A stretch of DNA of 64,000 bases from a virus. The stretch covers positions 27,776-91,775 of IMG/VR virus record IMGVR_UViG_3300037502_004185. One strand, given 5' to 3'. Made by a program: the position numbers and the translations under genes. Below are positions 18,401 through 25,057 of the stretch, in pieces (the first letter of the stretch is position 1; every line of letters begins with the position of its first letter). Below the pieces are notes generated by a model, which saw only the letters and a program-made list of their open reading frames with translations, made no database searches and was not told the DNA's origin.

Positions 18401-19175
18401 CCGCACAGAGTTGGAAGATAAGCTATTCGCTGACTTCACTAAGCTGGTGGCCAACGACCCTGACCGTGCAAAACGCCTATCACAGATCGCGTACTGGATG
18501 ACGCAATACAAGCCAACGACCGATACTCACTTGCTGAAAAAGGTCGATGCGATTTACGGCGAAAACTCACAAGAAACCATGCTTAAGGTATGCGCTGACC
18601 TACACGCTATTGGCGAACGTGAGTTCCTATCCGGTGACGGCCTAATCTTCTCGGATGACTGGTCATTGAATCGCATGAAAGGTGCGTATGGTTCGCTATT
18701 CACTTACCGCAGCGCACAGCGTGAGGAATTTATCGAGAAGTACCTAAATGCGGATAAGTCGGAAAAGGCCGAGGTTAAAGTGACCGAAACGCAGAAAGTG
18801 AAAATCGATAATATCTCTGCCATTAACGTAGAGAGCATCGAGAAGTTTAGCGAACTAATGTCAGGCATTGGCATCGACGTTAAAATGGTGACTTCACCAA
18901 TTAGCTGGAAGCCTAAGCGCGGTCGCAACCGAAAAGAGATTGTTGTAGAGCCATACGAGCGCATTGGTTTGATGGACAACAACGGCCTTAAAGGTTCGCT
19001 TAAAGTGATGTTCGCTGGTGACAAGGAAGCCAAGGCCGAGTACGGCGCAGACTTCGCCTCGAACGCAAGCAGTGAGTTTAATGGCGGCTGGTGGTTTATC
19101 TCTGCTAAAGCGGATTTGGAATTGCTAGCGAAATCGCTATTAACCATTCACAACACAATGGCCGAAGCTGCCTAA
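12456..19175 (+). CDS. darB: DarB-like antirestriction protein (N6-adenine methylase-helicase)
   Basis: 2,239-residue protein, close to the length I recall for P1 DarB, which is packaged in the head and protects injected DNA in cis from type I restriction. N-terminal adenine-methyltransferase domain: FGGIGG near residue 75, SAM motif LEPSSGVGVF near residue 110, and catalytic NPPY at about 173-176. A superfamily 2 helicase follows: Walker A GTGLGKT at about 863, DEAH at about 1062-1065, and C-terminal motif QRNGRGAR at about 1482. A coiled-coil segment lies around 1550-1650, then a large unassigned C-terminus. The end is immediately followed by two copies of the CGCATGCG palindrome. It is transcribed opposite to the portal genes. 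Confidence 0.9.
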   Translation: MNTDLTRSIEQATTIDELVRQFEALLAVDISDTPKGHQRLKANQLAKDILAKYNGDYSNVSPEDKAALRDYTGFGGIGGSTNEYYTPKWLASATWDAVRSYGFTGGSVLEPSSGVGVFSETKPKGTLTTSVEMDQTSAAINQILHPEDHVIQSAFEAVATNPGIGDFDLVIGNPPYGVRDASAMKDKAYKDIKYADQYFVSRSIDKAKAGGLIALVLPTRICDAKNLEKWRTQLALKAEFLGAHRLPTGTFSDTGVVTDLVIWRKHSDQAKALIDSADRDTLIESNVLWDTWLKGKWFEREGKKFINGEQTVEGVGKFARKVVKRGNRSNEDIKESLMRRFDSRIDWMLLDEAVSEPVSAKYSEGDMIFRNGQQYEMIDGEWELSESNAQTGAISKPTYGVDNTDEIGSITYSTESMLKLSASQALKLFEDYGYLCHDDFKALMREIAKLPKASQEHAYKGILLGMKVQTLATLVAGGRTTANSDLANMAMGAEDFQTEQYRVKLSGEVLELNALMGGSKVSKKALSNLSEKYVSAWNYYHSSIDSKGKLSDLLKGDLKRELTVQYSSSRIGDVFHLCDRELGITTLTLHDVRTYYTASGIDAMSDEQLLDYLANMDEVAVNPDGTVTAFHKATTGLVGKRMDQLTAQLVSATSDTVKANIMRQIQAIESKRNKISIADVKMKLTDKWIPKNIMLEFLHDRGYTEFILGDFTEDKDGFEDFVQSESGQYLTGYRWRDGEWIDGLTRNGVKGKAANSDERFERQIESYINYGAVRGGSKNEDKSLIREQMRRLDDEFSTWIASSDHSEYLEQVYNNTFNGWIKPEFDDTPLSLDGVSGAIEFLPYQNSTIRRHSADGNGIIAFGTGLGKTLTGLGLVQYNLETKRANRVAIVVPKSVLENWFYESDLFFGESNLSDKVFIGLEVHKDDDGKIIREPVLDETGEPKLDKKGDPILRAKLTVDTNGKRVAEQLHQLTQSTARIVVMTKDVYNRIPLKPDTISANVLEMRDAGLIAGSSKLVKEAESHTEQAKNARFEAKYADDGTAKNEELPYFEDLLFDSVMVDEAHDFRNSYKGGSYRNNLAFLPSQAQADRAIDMQLKNNVIKARNDGRGVYFLTATPTVNSPVDMFNMLSHIIPADTFAKMGIFDSDDFIRMFGKTGEALVTKISGEVEQREALLGFQNLDALRNIVNRYMTIEDAKSVGANVHIPDLISQQSVVQMNSEQEALYEELRQRADAISNPDKDENQEIVEQYPNDTVFGLIRKMDKVSTDLDLYYERVTYRFAKDSKKEVEAAVAKLPNTVTVAFEDVAPDGTVKLSKIQVKVDKSVKVEGDHCVVQLHQQLDDRFTKICDKAKLKFTHPVSPKYAKFLESAREIYLAGGKQLVFTEEKTQHKKVARIIADFVGCKLSEIGILNSDTVAGKKGSKATEDDEEAGLEAMANAYNTSKYKFMILNKKGEVGINLHHGTTDIHHLTLPWTPMSITQRNGRGARVGSKQNSVNVHYYTSKGSFDDFRLATIQRKATWIETMFKGDDKYIANADADAADETAIMLAANPEEAKARIEAAKRQAERKRKLEERRLASINVSKYIKATQMLALDVSAVEGELAELREKLEPLRKEVEEDRLRAEGEKRGSWQHKNYQRTKGRLFALESQIKTFEAAIKNRDKASDTIKKLKPAMELAINDGVLKDYPDFLTHPELYIVRNGVIVRNGYTYKAEVKSRSWSAEYDSKATIMITNFDRKSGTVDGFITEMDGEPASRNYVDLPVERIIEIAPVNQDRAALEAKALQGVPLSEVAHTFDRETFFELVAEKKMKAYGNSRRCLVRNADGSFSTPWGLDVEPDQTLIYPDASDKATAKALLDQVTKQLEDKGRVMLEHDILSFFIGSDWDKQAMENGNQVSEQEVVELVTLEIKAFEEKYPELYQEALLKAETTYKTSITFLKELDNHLSNLKWTGYTNAHEARRLSAREYTRYTDILTERSSEYRTELEDKLFADFTKLVANDPDRAKRLSQIAYWMTQYKPTTDTHLLKKVDAIYGENSQETMLKVCADLHAIGEREFLSGDGLIFSDDWSLNRMKGAYGSLFTYRSAQREEFIEKYLNADKSEKAEVKVTETQKVKIDNISAINVESIEKFSELMSGIGIDVKMVTSPISWKPKRGRNRKEIVVEPYERIGLMDNNGLKGSLKVMFAGDKEAKAEYGADFASNASSEFNGGWWFISAKADLELLAKSLLTIHNTMAEAA

Positions 19176-19181
19176 CTCAAA

Positions 19182-19197
19182 TTTTCGCATGCGATAA
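19182..19197. repeat. Palindrome copy 1 (imperfect)
   Basis: TTTTCGCATGCGATAA, 7 nt after the darB stop codon and directly abutting copy 2. One mismatch to the consensus in the right arm. Confidence 0.75.
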
Positions 19198-19217
19198 GTT
19201 TTCGCATGCGAAAACTT
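19196..19217. repeat. Palindrome copy 2
   Basis: AAG-TTTTCGCATGCGAAAA-CTT, a perfect inverted repeat. With copy 1 it fills the darB/19231 intergenic gap, just before the ribosome site of the next gene. Confidence 0.9.
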
Positions 19218-19230
19218 TTTGGAGACAAAA

Positions 19231-19656
19231 ATGATTACCCAAGTGAAATTGCCTACCGTTGAAGATCTACAGCCCCTACTCGATGAGGCATTAGAAACAG
19301 CGCAAAGCAAAGAAGCATTTATCCAAGCTCAAGTAGATGGCATTTACAAAACACTTAAAGCCAATCCGCTCATGTACCGTCACTATGGTGCTTATTGGTG
19401 GGCGGTTAAATCGCTTATGACTAAGCATGGTTATGACCTTGGCAGCGATTCAGAAGTGATCACAGAGCAACACTTCAATTTCGAAGACCCTGCGATTTTG
19501 TTGTGTGCTGCGTGGGCGTACCAGCAAGAGCAAGTTGATAAAGGCTACTGGCAAGCAAACCTACATACCTACTACGCCGATGATGAAGAATTTGAATATT
19601 CTATCGAGGACGTAAATCTCGAAGCGTGGAGTGTTAACAGTAAATCGATGCAGTAA
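19231..19656 (+). CDS. Hypothetical protein, 141 aa
   Basis: The ATG at 19231 is preceded by GGAG at a 6-nt spacing. Soluble, acidic, Tyr/Trp-rich protein with a C-terminal acidic stretch (YADDEEFEYSIEDVN). Not recognised. It lies between darB and the partition locus, bracketed by palindrome copies on both sides, and has its own terminator at 19684-19712. Confidence 0.6.
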   Translation: MITQVKLPTVEDLQPLLDEALETAQSKEAFIQAQVDGIYKTLKANPLMYRHYGAYWWAVKSLMTKHGYDLGSDSEVITEQHFNFEDPAILLCAAWAYQQEQVDKGYWQANLHTYYADDEEFEYSIEDVNLEAWSVNSKSMQ

Positions 19657-19676
19657 GTTTTCGCATGCGAAAACTT
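19655..19676. repeat. Palindrome copy 3
   Basis: Perfect copy overlapping the stop codon of the 19231 gene. Confidence 0.9.
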
Positions 19677-19683
19677 TTTCTCA

Positions 19684-19712
19684 TATACCCGTCATCTTTG
19701 GCGGGTATTTTT
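19684..19712 (+). terminator. Rho-independent terminator
   Basis: ATACCCG and CGGGTAT form a stem followed by a run of T. It ends the 19231-19656 transcript. Confidence 0.8.
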
Positions 19713-19732
19713 TTGCATGGAATTTAGTGGAG

Positions 19733-19753
19733 AGTTTTCGCATGCGAAAACTT
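19733..19753. repeat. Palindrome copy 4
   Basis: Perfect copy in the non-coding region upstream of the partition genes. Confidence 0.9.
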
Positions 19754-19764
19754 TTGAGATAGAA

Positions 19765-19799
19765 AAAATAAACCCCGCCACTGAAAAAATGGCGGGGAT
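19765..19799 (-). terminator. Leftward terminator
   Basis: On the minus strand CCCCGCCA-loop-TGGCGGGG is followed by TTTATTTTTT. No convincing leftward protein gene precedes it. The interval 19800-20120 otherwise holds only AT-rich sequence and palindrome copies 5 and 6, so a short leftward RNA from there is possible. Confidence 0.6.
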
Positions 19800-20017
19800 T
19801 GCACGTTGAATAGATAAGCTTTGATGCAATCAATCCTACCCCTAATAGTTTTGTTGCCGCCTATCTGTAATTTAATGTATATGAAATAATTTTCATATTC
19901 AACAGGTTTTTCAATCTTTTTTATTAAAAACAACGAGCTATGCAACTAAGTGCTTTTGTCATCTTATGCCTGTTGACGCAGCTCTTTGTACCCTAGTTAA
20001 GTAATAGAATTGTCAAA

Positions 20018-20037
20018 AAGTTTTCGCATGCGAAAAC
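20018..20037. repeat. Palindrome copy 5
   Basis: Perfect 16-bp core, outer right arm differs (ends AAAACACA). Confidence 0.9.
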
Positions 20038-20067
20038 ACATGGAATCAATCTCACAATTTATCTGAT

Positions 20068-20087
20068 GTTCTCGCATGCGAAAACTT
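20068..20087. repeat. Palindrome copy 6
   Basis: GTTCTCGCATGCGAAAACTT, with the TTTT-to-TTCT variant in the left arm, about 30 bp upstream of the partition promoter. Confidence 0.85.
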
Positions 20088-20119
20088 GTGCAATCGGTTC
20101 TGTTTGTTCACTTTTTCGC

Positions 20120-20171
20120 TTGTGCTGTTGCTTCTGGCAACGTATAGTGTAACCCCGTTGCCAGTGACAAC
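20120..20171 (+). promoter_or_regulatory. Partition operon promoter with paired operators
   Basis: Likely promoter TTGTGC, 17 bp, TATAGT (20143-20148). It is flanked by two inverted repeats of the form GTTGC-N5-GCAAC (20127-20141) and GTTGC-N5-ACAAC (20157-20171), 30 bp apart. These look like binding sites for an autorepressor of the operon, either the 79-aa protein or ParA/ParB. Confidence 0.55.
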
Positions 20172-20188
20172 AATTAAGAGGCGTTGAT

Positions 20189-20428
20189 ATGGCATCCAAG
20201 GAACGATGCGAAAGACTAATTCAATTAGTCGAGAAAGCAGGAAGTACCAGAAAAGCCAAGCTGCTTATTGATGGCGTTAAGGGAGTAAGCCCTTGTCACA
20301 CTGCCATCTACAAAGCCATGAATGGCGGCGGTACGACCGATTATGTGGTTCAGTGCTATATCGATGATCTTGAGACAGCACTGAGCAAACCAAAACAGCA
20401 AACAAATTCCACCAGCAAAGGAAATTAA
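20189..20428 (+). CDS. Small first gene of the partition operon, 79 aa
   Basis: Helical, basic N-terminal half (ERLIQLVEKAGSTRKAKLLIDG, then SPCHTAIYKAMNGG), compatible with a small helix-turn-helix protein. It starts after AAGAGGCGTTGAT (good ribosome site) and ends 3 nt before parA. Position and size suggest an autoregulator comparable in role to KorA-like proteins; this is inference, as no family signature is evident. Confidence 0.6.
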   Translation: MASKERCERLIQLVEKAGSTRKAKLLIDGVKGVSPCHTAIYKAMNGGGTTDYVVQCYIDDLETALSKPKQQTNSTSKGN

Positions 20429-20431
20429 TTA

Positions 20432-21205
20432 ATGAGCATTATCATGGCGATTGCCAACCAAAAAGGCGGCGTTGGTAAAACAACTTGTACTTACAACTTT
20501 GGCATTAGCATCGCTAATCAAGGCAATAAATGTCTATTCCTGGACTTTGACCCACAAAACAACTTAGGCGGTTCAATCGCACCGGAAATGGTCGAGAATC
20601 CAGAGTACACATCTGCGAGCTGCCTACACAACGCTTACAACCTTTTCGAAAATCCAGTAAAGGCTAAACCTTTCGAAGTCAGCGAAAACGTACACGTTGT
20701 TGGCGGCGATAAGCGCATGGGCAACATTACTCAATCACAAATCTTAAACGTGGCTGAGTCTATCGACCTTATCAAAGACGACTACGACTATATCTTTATA
20801 GACTGTCCACCAGCGGCGAACGCGCTACAGCATGCAGCGCTACTTGTGGCCAGTAAGCTACTTATCATTAGCCAAGCACAAAAAATGTCGATCAAAGGCG
20901 TTAATGAGCTGGTTAAGACCTCGCGCCAAATCCGTCGAATGAACCCTGACTTGGAAGTGTTAGGCATTGTCCTAAACCTTATCGAAGCCAATATCACAAA
21001 CGACCAGCGCGAACAGGAAGCGGAACTTCGTAAAGAGTACGGCAACCTAGTTTTTGAAAACAAACTGATTAAAACAACGCGCGTAAGTGAAGCTCTAAAC
21101 CAAGGCAAAGCACTGATTGAAACCAACCCTAAAGCGGCTGAGAAATTCGGCTTTACAGCGGTTTGTGATGAACTTTGCAAGCGCATGGTAGAGGTGACAG
21201 CATGA
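20432..21205 (+). CDS. parA: ParA partition ATPase
   Basis: Walker-type ParA: deviant Walker A IANQKGGVGKTTCTYNFG at residues 7-24, Walker A' region CLFLDFDPQNNLGG near residue 38, and Walker B YIFIDCPPAAN near residue 118. At 257 aa it lacks the N-terminal helix-turn-helix of P1 ParA/SopA, so it is the smaller ParA type, and operon control must come from another protein. The start follows AAGGAAA. It overlaps parB by ATGA. Confidence 0.92.
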   Translation: MSIIMAIANQKGGVGKTTCTYNFGISIANQGNKCLFLDFDPQNNLGGSIAPEMVENPEYTSASCLHNAYNLFENPVKAKPFEVSENVHVVGGDKRMGNITQSQILNVAESIDLIKDDYDYIFIDCPPAANALQHAALLVASKLLIISQAQKMSIKGVNELVKTSRQIRRMNPDLEVLGIVLNLIEANITNDQREQEAELRKEYGNLVFENKLIKTTRVSEALNQGKALIETNPKAAEKFGFTAVCDELCKRMVEVTA

Positions 21206-22131
21206 CCAAAAGCTTAAGAGATCGAATCAAGCTTAGCGACCTAGATAATCTCTTGGATGAATCAGCGGTAGAAATCCGCGATGCAGCGAAAGTGCTGGCT
21301 ATCCCTAAAGACTCTTTGTATTCAGTTGAGCAAGTACGTGAAGAATTTAACGATGAGTCACTACTTGAATTGTGCGAAAGCCTAGAAGAAAACGGCCAAA
21401 TTCAACCTGTCGTTGTTTACCCGTTCGATGGCAAGGGATACAAAATCCAAGAGGGTGAACGCCGTTGGCGCGCCGCTATGTTGAGCGACAAGCTGACTCA
21501 CGTTGAATGTATTGTCCGTGAAAAGGGCGATATTTTTGGCCAGCTCATTGAAAACATCCAGCGTGAAGATTTAACGCCAATCGAATTAGGTAAGGCGTTT
21601 GACCAAGCTAAGAAAAAGCACAATCTGGATAACCGTGGCTTGGCTAAGCGCCTTGGCAAATCAGACGGCTACATTTCGAAATACCTAAATGTACTTAAAG
21701 CCCCTGACTTTGTTTTGGAAGCATTCCAAAAAGGGATTATTGGTGATGTGGAGTCCATCAACGAACTACGCAAAGCAACCATCGATAACTCTGATCGCGT
21801 TCGTGAAGCACTGGAAAGCGGCGAGAAGCTAACACGCCAAGATTGTGTGAAGTTACGCACCAATGCGTTTGGCGATGAGGTTGAGGTCAAGCTTAGCGAA
21901 GCAGATAAAGCAGATAAAGCAGACAAGGTAGAAAAGACCGTTAAGACACCAGTAAGCAAAAAGCCTACGGCGAACCAAAAGCCTACCAGCATTTGTGTCA
22001 TGGTTAATGGTCGTCATGGTTTGGTGTTCGCATCTGGTAAGCATAGCGACAAGCTAACGGTACTGTTTGATGATGGCGAACTTGAGCAAGTGCCAGTTGG
22101 TGAAGCTCAATTAGTTGGGTATCGTGTGTAA
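21202..22131 (+). CDS. parB: ParB/KorB-like centromere-binding protein
   Basis: 309-residue ParB. The N-terminal nuclease-like fold includes ENGQIQPVVVYP and IQEGERRWRAAML (the conserved GERR/RxR box, around residues 75-100). It is followed by LIENIQREDLTPIELGKAF and a helix-turn-helix (LAKRLGKSDGYISKYLNVL, around residues 142-160). A Lys/Ala linker (KADKADKVEKTVK, around 232-250) leads to a small C-terminal domain. The KorB-like layout and the dense nearby palindromes suggest that these are its binding sites. Start at 21202 overlaps the parA stop, with GAGG upstream. Confidence 0.9.
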   Translation: MTKSLRDRIKLSDLDNLLDESAVEIRDAAKVLAIPKDSLYSVEQVREEFNDESLLELCESLEENGQIQPVVVYPFDGKGYKIQEGERRWRAAMLSDKLTHVECIVREKGDIFGQLIENIQREDLTPIELGKAFDQAKKKHNLDNRGLAKRLGKSDGYISKYLNVLKAPDFVLEAFQKGIIGDVESINELRKATIDNSDRVREALESGEKLTRQDCVKLRTNAFGDEVEVKLSEADKADKADKVEKTVKTPVSKKPTANQKPTSICVMVNGRHGLVFASGKHSDKLTVLFDDGELEQVPVGEAQLVGYRV

Positions 22132-22154
22132 AGTTCTCGCATGCGAAAACTTTT
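22131..22154. repeat. Palindrome copy 7
   Basis: AAGTTCTCGCATGCGAAAACTTTT, starting at the last base of the parB stop codon, between parB and the converging 22153 gene. With the trailing T run it could also act as a terminator. Confidence 0.9.
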
Positions 22155-22485
22155 AAAGCGGGTGGCTAATTAGCTGCCCGTTTTTCGTTAAGACGTAGTA
22201 CCCGCCGTCACGGTAGACGCCAACCACATAGTGATCGAGCGGCACGTCTTGCCAGCCAAATAGCCCTAGTTCGTCATCGCAGTAAGCGACGATATTCACC
22301 AGTTTCACCTTTTGGACATGCAGTAGATAGATATTATCTAGCGCCCCTCTAAATGGCCTGTAGATATATTCTCCATCTTTCCTTAAAGCGGGGATCTCGT
22401 TCCCTGCGACTGAATGGCCATCGGCAACGCCGTCCTCGTTTATGTCGATTAGCCCGTAATGGTAACGATGCCTTATGGTAAACAT
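22153..22485 (-). CDS. Hypothetical protein, 110 aa
   Basis: Leftward gene converging with parB. Beta-rich, aromatic protein (YHYGLIDINEDGVADG, VYRDGGYYVLTKNG). The D-N-D-G-x-D-like segment near residue 15 (DINEDGVADG) resembles a dockerin/EF-hand-type calcium loop. No family assigned. It is separated from the antirestriction operon by the terminator at 22505-22541. Confidence 0.55.
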   Translation of the reverse strand: MFTIRHRYHYGLIDINEDGVADGHSVAGNEIPALRKDGEYIYRPFRGALDNIYLLHVQKVKLVNIVAYCDDELGLFGWQDVPLDHYVVGVYRDGGYYVLTKNGQLISHPL

Positions 22486-22504
22486 CCCCTACTCCCTTAA
22501 ATGC

Positions 22505-22541
22505 AAAAACGCCAGATTTGACGTTTAAATCTGGCGTTTTT
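22505..22541. terminator. Bidirectional terminator
   Basis: AAAAACGCCAGATTT and its complement AAATCTGGCGTTTTT pair with A and T runs on both sides. It ends the leftward antirestriction operon. Confidence 0.85.
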
Positions 22542-22581
22542 GTCGTGTCTTCTAGGTTATCACAGGCTAGAAAGCCTAGAC

Positions 22582-24027
22582 CTATTTTATAGTCGCATAG
22601 TGGATTCTTGCAAGTTCGTCCGGTTGCAGAATAGACTCAAACATAAAGCCTGTTTGTACGCCCTCGTTTTCCAGCTCTTGATTCACTCGGCCAAGAATGT
22701 CGATAAGCGATGCACTACCGCCGCCGAACATATCCCCTAGCGCTTGGCCTTGGTGAAGCAGCTCACTATTGATTGCATCGGCCATTGTCTTAAAGGCCAG
22801 CGTCATGCGTTTTGCGCTTCGGTTGTTCGCGGCAATGAATCTCGCCAGCGCTTCGGCCTCGGGATCGTTGTCGCCAAACAAACCGGACTGAGCCAATAGC
22901 TCGTCAATGTGTTGGCCGGACTCTTTTGCCTGTCTTACCAGCTCGGTTGCTTGCACCAGTGAGTCAAGTGCTGACTTAGCGAGGTCAGGTTGTGAAGCGT
23001 TAATTTCCACGGCCTCTGCCAGCGTTTCAGACGTGTTTTTATGCACTTCCCCGCTAAGATATTGCATCTCAACAAACGCGCTTGCTGCGCCGTTTAGCGC
23101 GCTCAAAATGTTGCGAATTTCGGGATCGGCTTCCTCGGCTACCAGCTTCACCAACTTCTCGTTTTTGTACGCCTTGGCAAACACGGCATTTTGCATGCGC
23201 TCAATCAGTTGTTTGGTTGGTCGGCCATCTTCGGTCAGTAGTCCGGCGGTTGAGTTATCCCCAATTTCGGTTAGGAAGCTGTTTATAAATCCTTGGTTGG
23301 ATTTGGCCAAAAGGTTGCCTGTTTCGCTCGGTTGGAATAGAGCAATCATGCGGTCATCGATGCGCTCTGCGTCAACCCAAGCCGTCTCGGCTGCGCTCAT
23401 CTGTTGCAAGTCAGAGAGGTTGGAATCTCGGGCAAACTTAGCACGGTTAACTTGGGTAACACGTTCTCGAACCAACACTGGCTCGCGCATGCTCTCAACT
23501 TTCTCCGGTGATAGGTCGAAGCGCTCCGCATTGTCGATTAGGAACTGGCTGTACTTTTCAGCCTTGCCCTCTCGATACGCTTTTATGATGGCGATGGTTC
23601 GACCGTTCCCCGACTCCACCACATTATCTGCACCAACAATCGGTGCGCCGTGGCTAGATAGTCCAGAATCCGTTAATTGTTGTGGGCGCAAATCGTTGGC
23701 CATCTTTGAGATCTGCAATTTTGAGGATACGCGAGTACGGTCGCGCGGTTGCAGCTCTTGTGGAAAATTCGGATTGATTCGACCGTCCAAATCGTTCGAT
23801 GGAATAAGGTCGCTGGCTTCCACGACTTTAAAGCCTGTTTCTACTTCGTCGCCTTTTGCTGTCACAACGTAGCTGGTTCGACCTAGCTTGGGTTTTGGAT
23901 TGTCTGTTGCGTACAGTTGAACAATCTCGGCTAGGTCATTGATGTTTTTCGCCTCTTTGATTTCGGCGTTAATTGATGTGAGTTGATTCAATTTGACCGC
24001 TCCGGTTGGAGTGGCGAGTTCTCGCAT
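22582..24027 (-). CDS. DdrB-like protein with ParB-superfamily domain
   Basis: 481 residues. Residues about 60-190 (LIPSNDLDGRINPNFPQEL ... SSHGAPIVGADNVVESGNGR TIAIIKAY) match the ParB-like nuclease-fold domain described in P1 DdrB (defence against restriction); the VESGNGR box replaces GERR of true ParB. The rest is helical. It is the last gene of the leftward lydA/dar operon, at the same relative position as ddrB in P1. It is about half the length I recall for P1 DdrB, so it may represent only its N-terminal part. Confidence 0.65.
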   Translation of the reverse strand: MRELATPTGAVKLNQLTSINAEIKEAKNINDLAEIVQLYATDNPKPKLGRTSYVVTAKGDEVETGFKVVEASDLIPSNDLDGRINPNFPQELQPRDRTRVSSKLQISKMANDLRPQQLTDSGLSSHGAPIVGADNVVESGNGRTIAIIKAYREGKAEKYSQFLIDNAERFDLSPEKVESMREPVLVRERVTQVNRAKFARDSNLSDLQQMSAAETAWVDAERIDDRMIALFQPSETGNLLAKSNQGFINSFLTEIGDNSTAGLLTEDGRPTKQLIERMQNAVFAKAYKNEKLVKLVAEEADPEIRNILSALNGAASAFVEMQYLSGEVHKNTSETLAEAVEINASQPDLAKSALDSLVQATELVRQAKESGQHIDELLAQSGLFGDNDPEAEALARFIAANNRSAKRMTLAFKTMADAINSELLHQGQALGDMFGGGSASLIDILGRVNQELENEGVQTGFMFESILQPDELARIHYATIK

Positions 24028-24039
24028 GCGAAAACTTTT
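24017..24039. repeat. Palindrome copy 8
   Basis: AGTTCTCGCATGCGAAAACT core. It overlaps the first codons of the 22582-24027 gene, the only copy that intrudes into a coding region at a start. Confidence 0.85.
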
Positions 24040-24056
24040 GGGACAGTGGAAAAGGA

Positions 24057-24179
24057 TTAAAGGCTCTTAAGCAATGCGAAAAGCGCCTTGGCGTAGTTGT
24101 GACGCTCACTGGCTGCCAGTGCAAGGTTTAGAGATTGCTTGTAGTAATAATCTGCTCGGATTTTGGTTAAAACATTCAT
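24057..24179 (-). CDS. Small protein, 40 aa
   Basis: A leftward 40-codon ATG frame begins MNVLTKIRADYYYKQSLNLA, with a helical, basic composition. A weak GAG ribosome site lies 9 nt upstream. It fits between palindrome copies 8 and 9 in the dar operon, where P1 has small genes between ddrA and ddrB. Function unknown. Confidence 0.45.
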   Translation of the reverse strand: MNVLTKIRADYYYKQSLNLALAASERHNYAKALFALLKSL

Positions 24180-24203
24180 TTTGGTTTTCTCAAGTTCTCT
24201 GAA

Positions 24204-24224
24204 AAGTTTTCGCATGCGAAAACT
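24204..24224. repeat. Palindrome copy 9
   Basis: Perfect copy upstream of the 40-aa gene; copies 9, 10 and 11 sit about 41 bp apart. Confidence 0.9.
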
Positions 24225-24244
24225 ATATCGAACGGGATTCTTTA

Positions 24245-24265
24245 AAGTTCTCGCATGCGAAAAGT
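24245..24265. repeat. Palindrome copy 10
   Basis: AAGTTCTCGCATGCGAAAAGT, the left-arm TTCT variant with an altered right flank. Confidence 0.85.
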
Positions 24266-24285
24266 ATATGGAATGTCATGTTTTA

Positions 24286-24307
24286 AAGTTCTCGCATGCG
24301 AAAACTT
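24286..24307. repeat. Palindrome copy 11
   Basis: AAG-TTCTCGCATGCGAAAA-CTT, overlapping the stop codon of the 24306-25010 gene. Confidence 0.9.
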
Positions 24308-25010
24308 AAGCGGCCAGTTTGTCAGGATTGTGCTCGAACCATTCAATCGCTTTTTGCTTGATGCTATCTAGCTCCAAGCCCTCTGAGTGAACGTCTCGCA
24401 TTACATCAACAAACACCGATGGTTTGGCGTTATTAAACTCGCCAGCAAGGAATCTCGCAACTAGATCGCTTTGCTCAACTGGACGTTCGCCATTGTCGCG
24501 CTCATTCTGCTCGATGTGCTTCGTAAGAGTCTTGATAGCCTTGTTACGGTCAGCGCGCGACCAGCTACCAAAGCCACCATTTTTCTTAGCTGAACCCGCA
24601 TCGTTTTTCCAGTAGTCCAAACCGCGCGCGATATGCCCCTTGTAGCCAAACTGGAAGCTTTCGCCATCTTTGTACACAACGTAGTTATCGCCCTTTTCAA
24701 CCACTTGGTAGTTAGGGAAAAACGCCATTTCGTATTCGTACCAGTTAGGCAGAAATAGCACTTCATTGAGCTTTTCAATCTTATCGGAGCGGCCTAACTT
24801 GGAAAATTCTTCTACCGATATTGGCTCATCCGAACTTGATACCGGCTTCTGCTCAACCTTTTGGTTAGCGCCAGTCAGTTTATTAAGAATTTCCACCAGC
24901 TCACGGTTCTTTTTGATGCGTTCACCAATCGATAGCTGGCCACTCTTAAGCTCTTTCAACAAACCCGCAGCATCGCGGTTGAGCGTCATTTTTTCTCTTA
25001 AGCTTAACAC
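24306..25010 (-). CDS. Dar-operon protein, 234 aa
   Basis: Not recognised by motif; placed where ddrA/iddB-type genes lie in P1. The central region (YQVVEKGDNYVVYKDGESFQ, then FGYKGHIARGLDYWKNDAG) looks like a small globular domain, followed by a helical C-terminus. The GTG start at 25010 has GGAG 8 nt upstream; an internal ATG at 24989 is an alternative. It probably belongs to the antirestriction complex by operon membership only. Confidence 0.55.
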   Translation of the reverse strand: MLSLREKMTLNRDAAGLLKELKSGQLSIGERIKKNRELVEILNKLTGANQKVEQKPVSSSDEPISVEEFSKLGRSDKIEKLNEVLFLPNWYEYEMAFFPNYQVVEKGDNYVVYKDGESFQFGYKGHIARGLDYWKNDAGSAKKNGGFGSWSRADRNKAIKTLTKHIEQNERDNGERPVEQSDLVARFLAGEFNNAKPSVFVDVMRDVHSEGLELDSIKQKAIEWFEHNPDKLAA

Positions 25011-25057
25011 TTGATTCTCTCCGGTTTAGGCCGCCGATGTGGCGGCCTTGGTTGTGA

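Noticed and set aside
19724-19945. Leftward 73-codon frame
   Set aside because: Contains a palindrome copy and a terminator hairpin, no ribosome site, and low-complexity Lys/Phe-rich sequence.
19182-24307. Palindromes as nothing more than terminators
   Set aside because: Several copies lie upstream of genes or in pairs, and the central CGCATGCG is invariant, which termination would not require.
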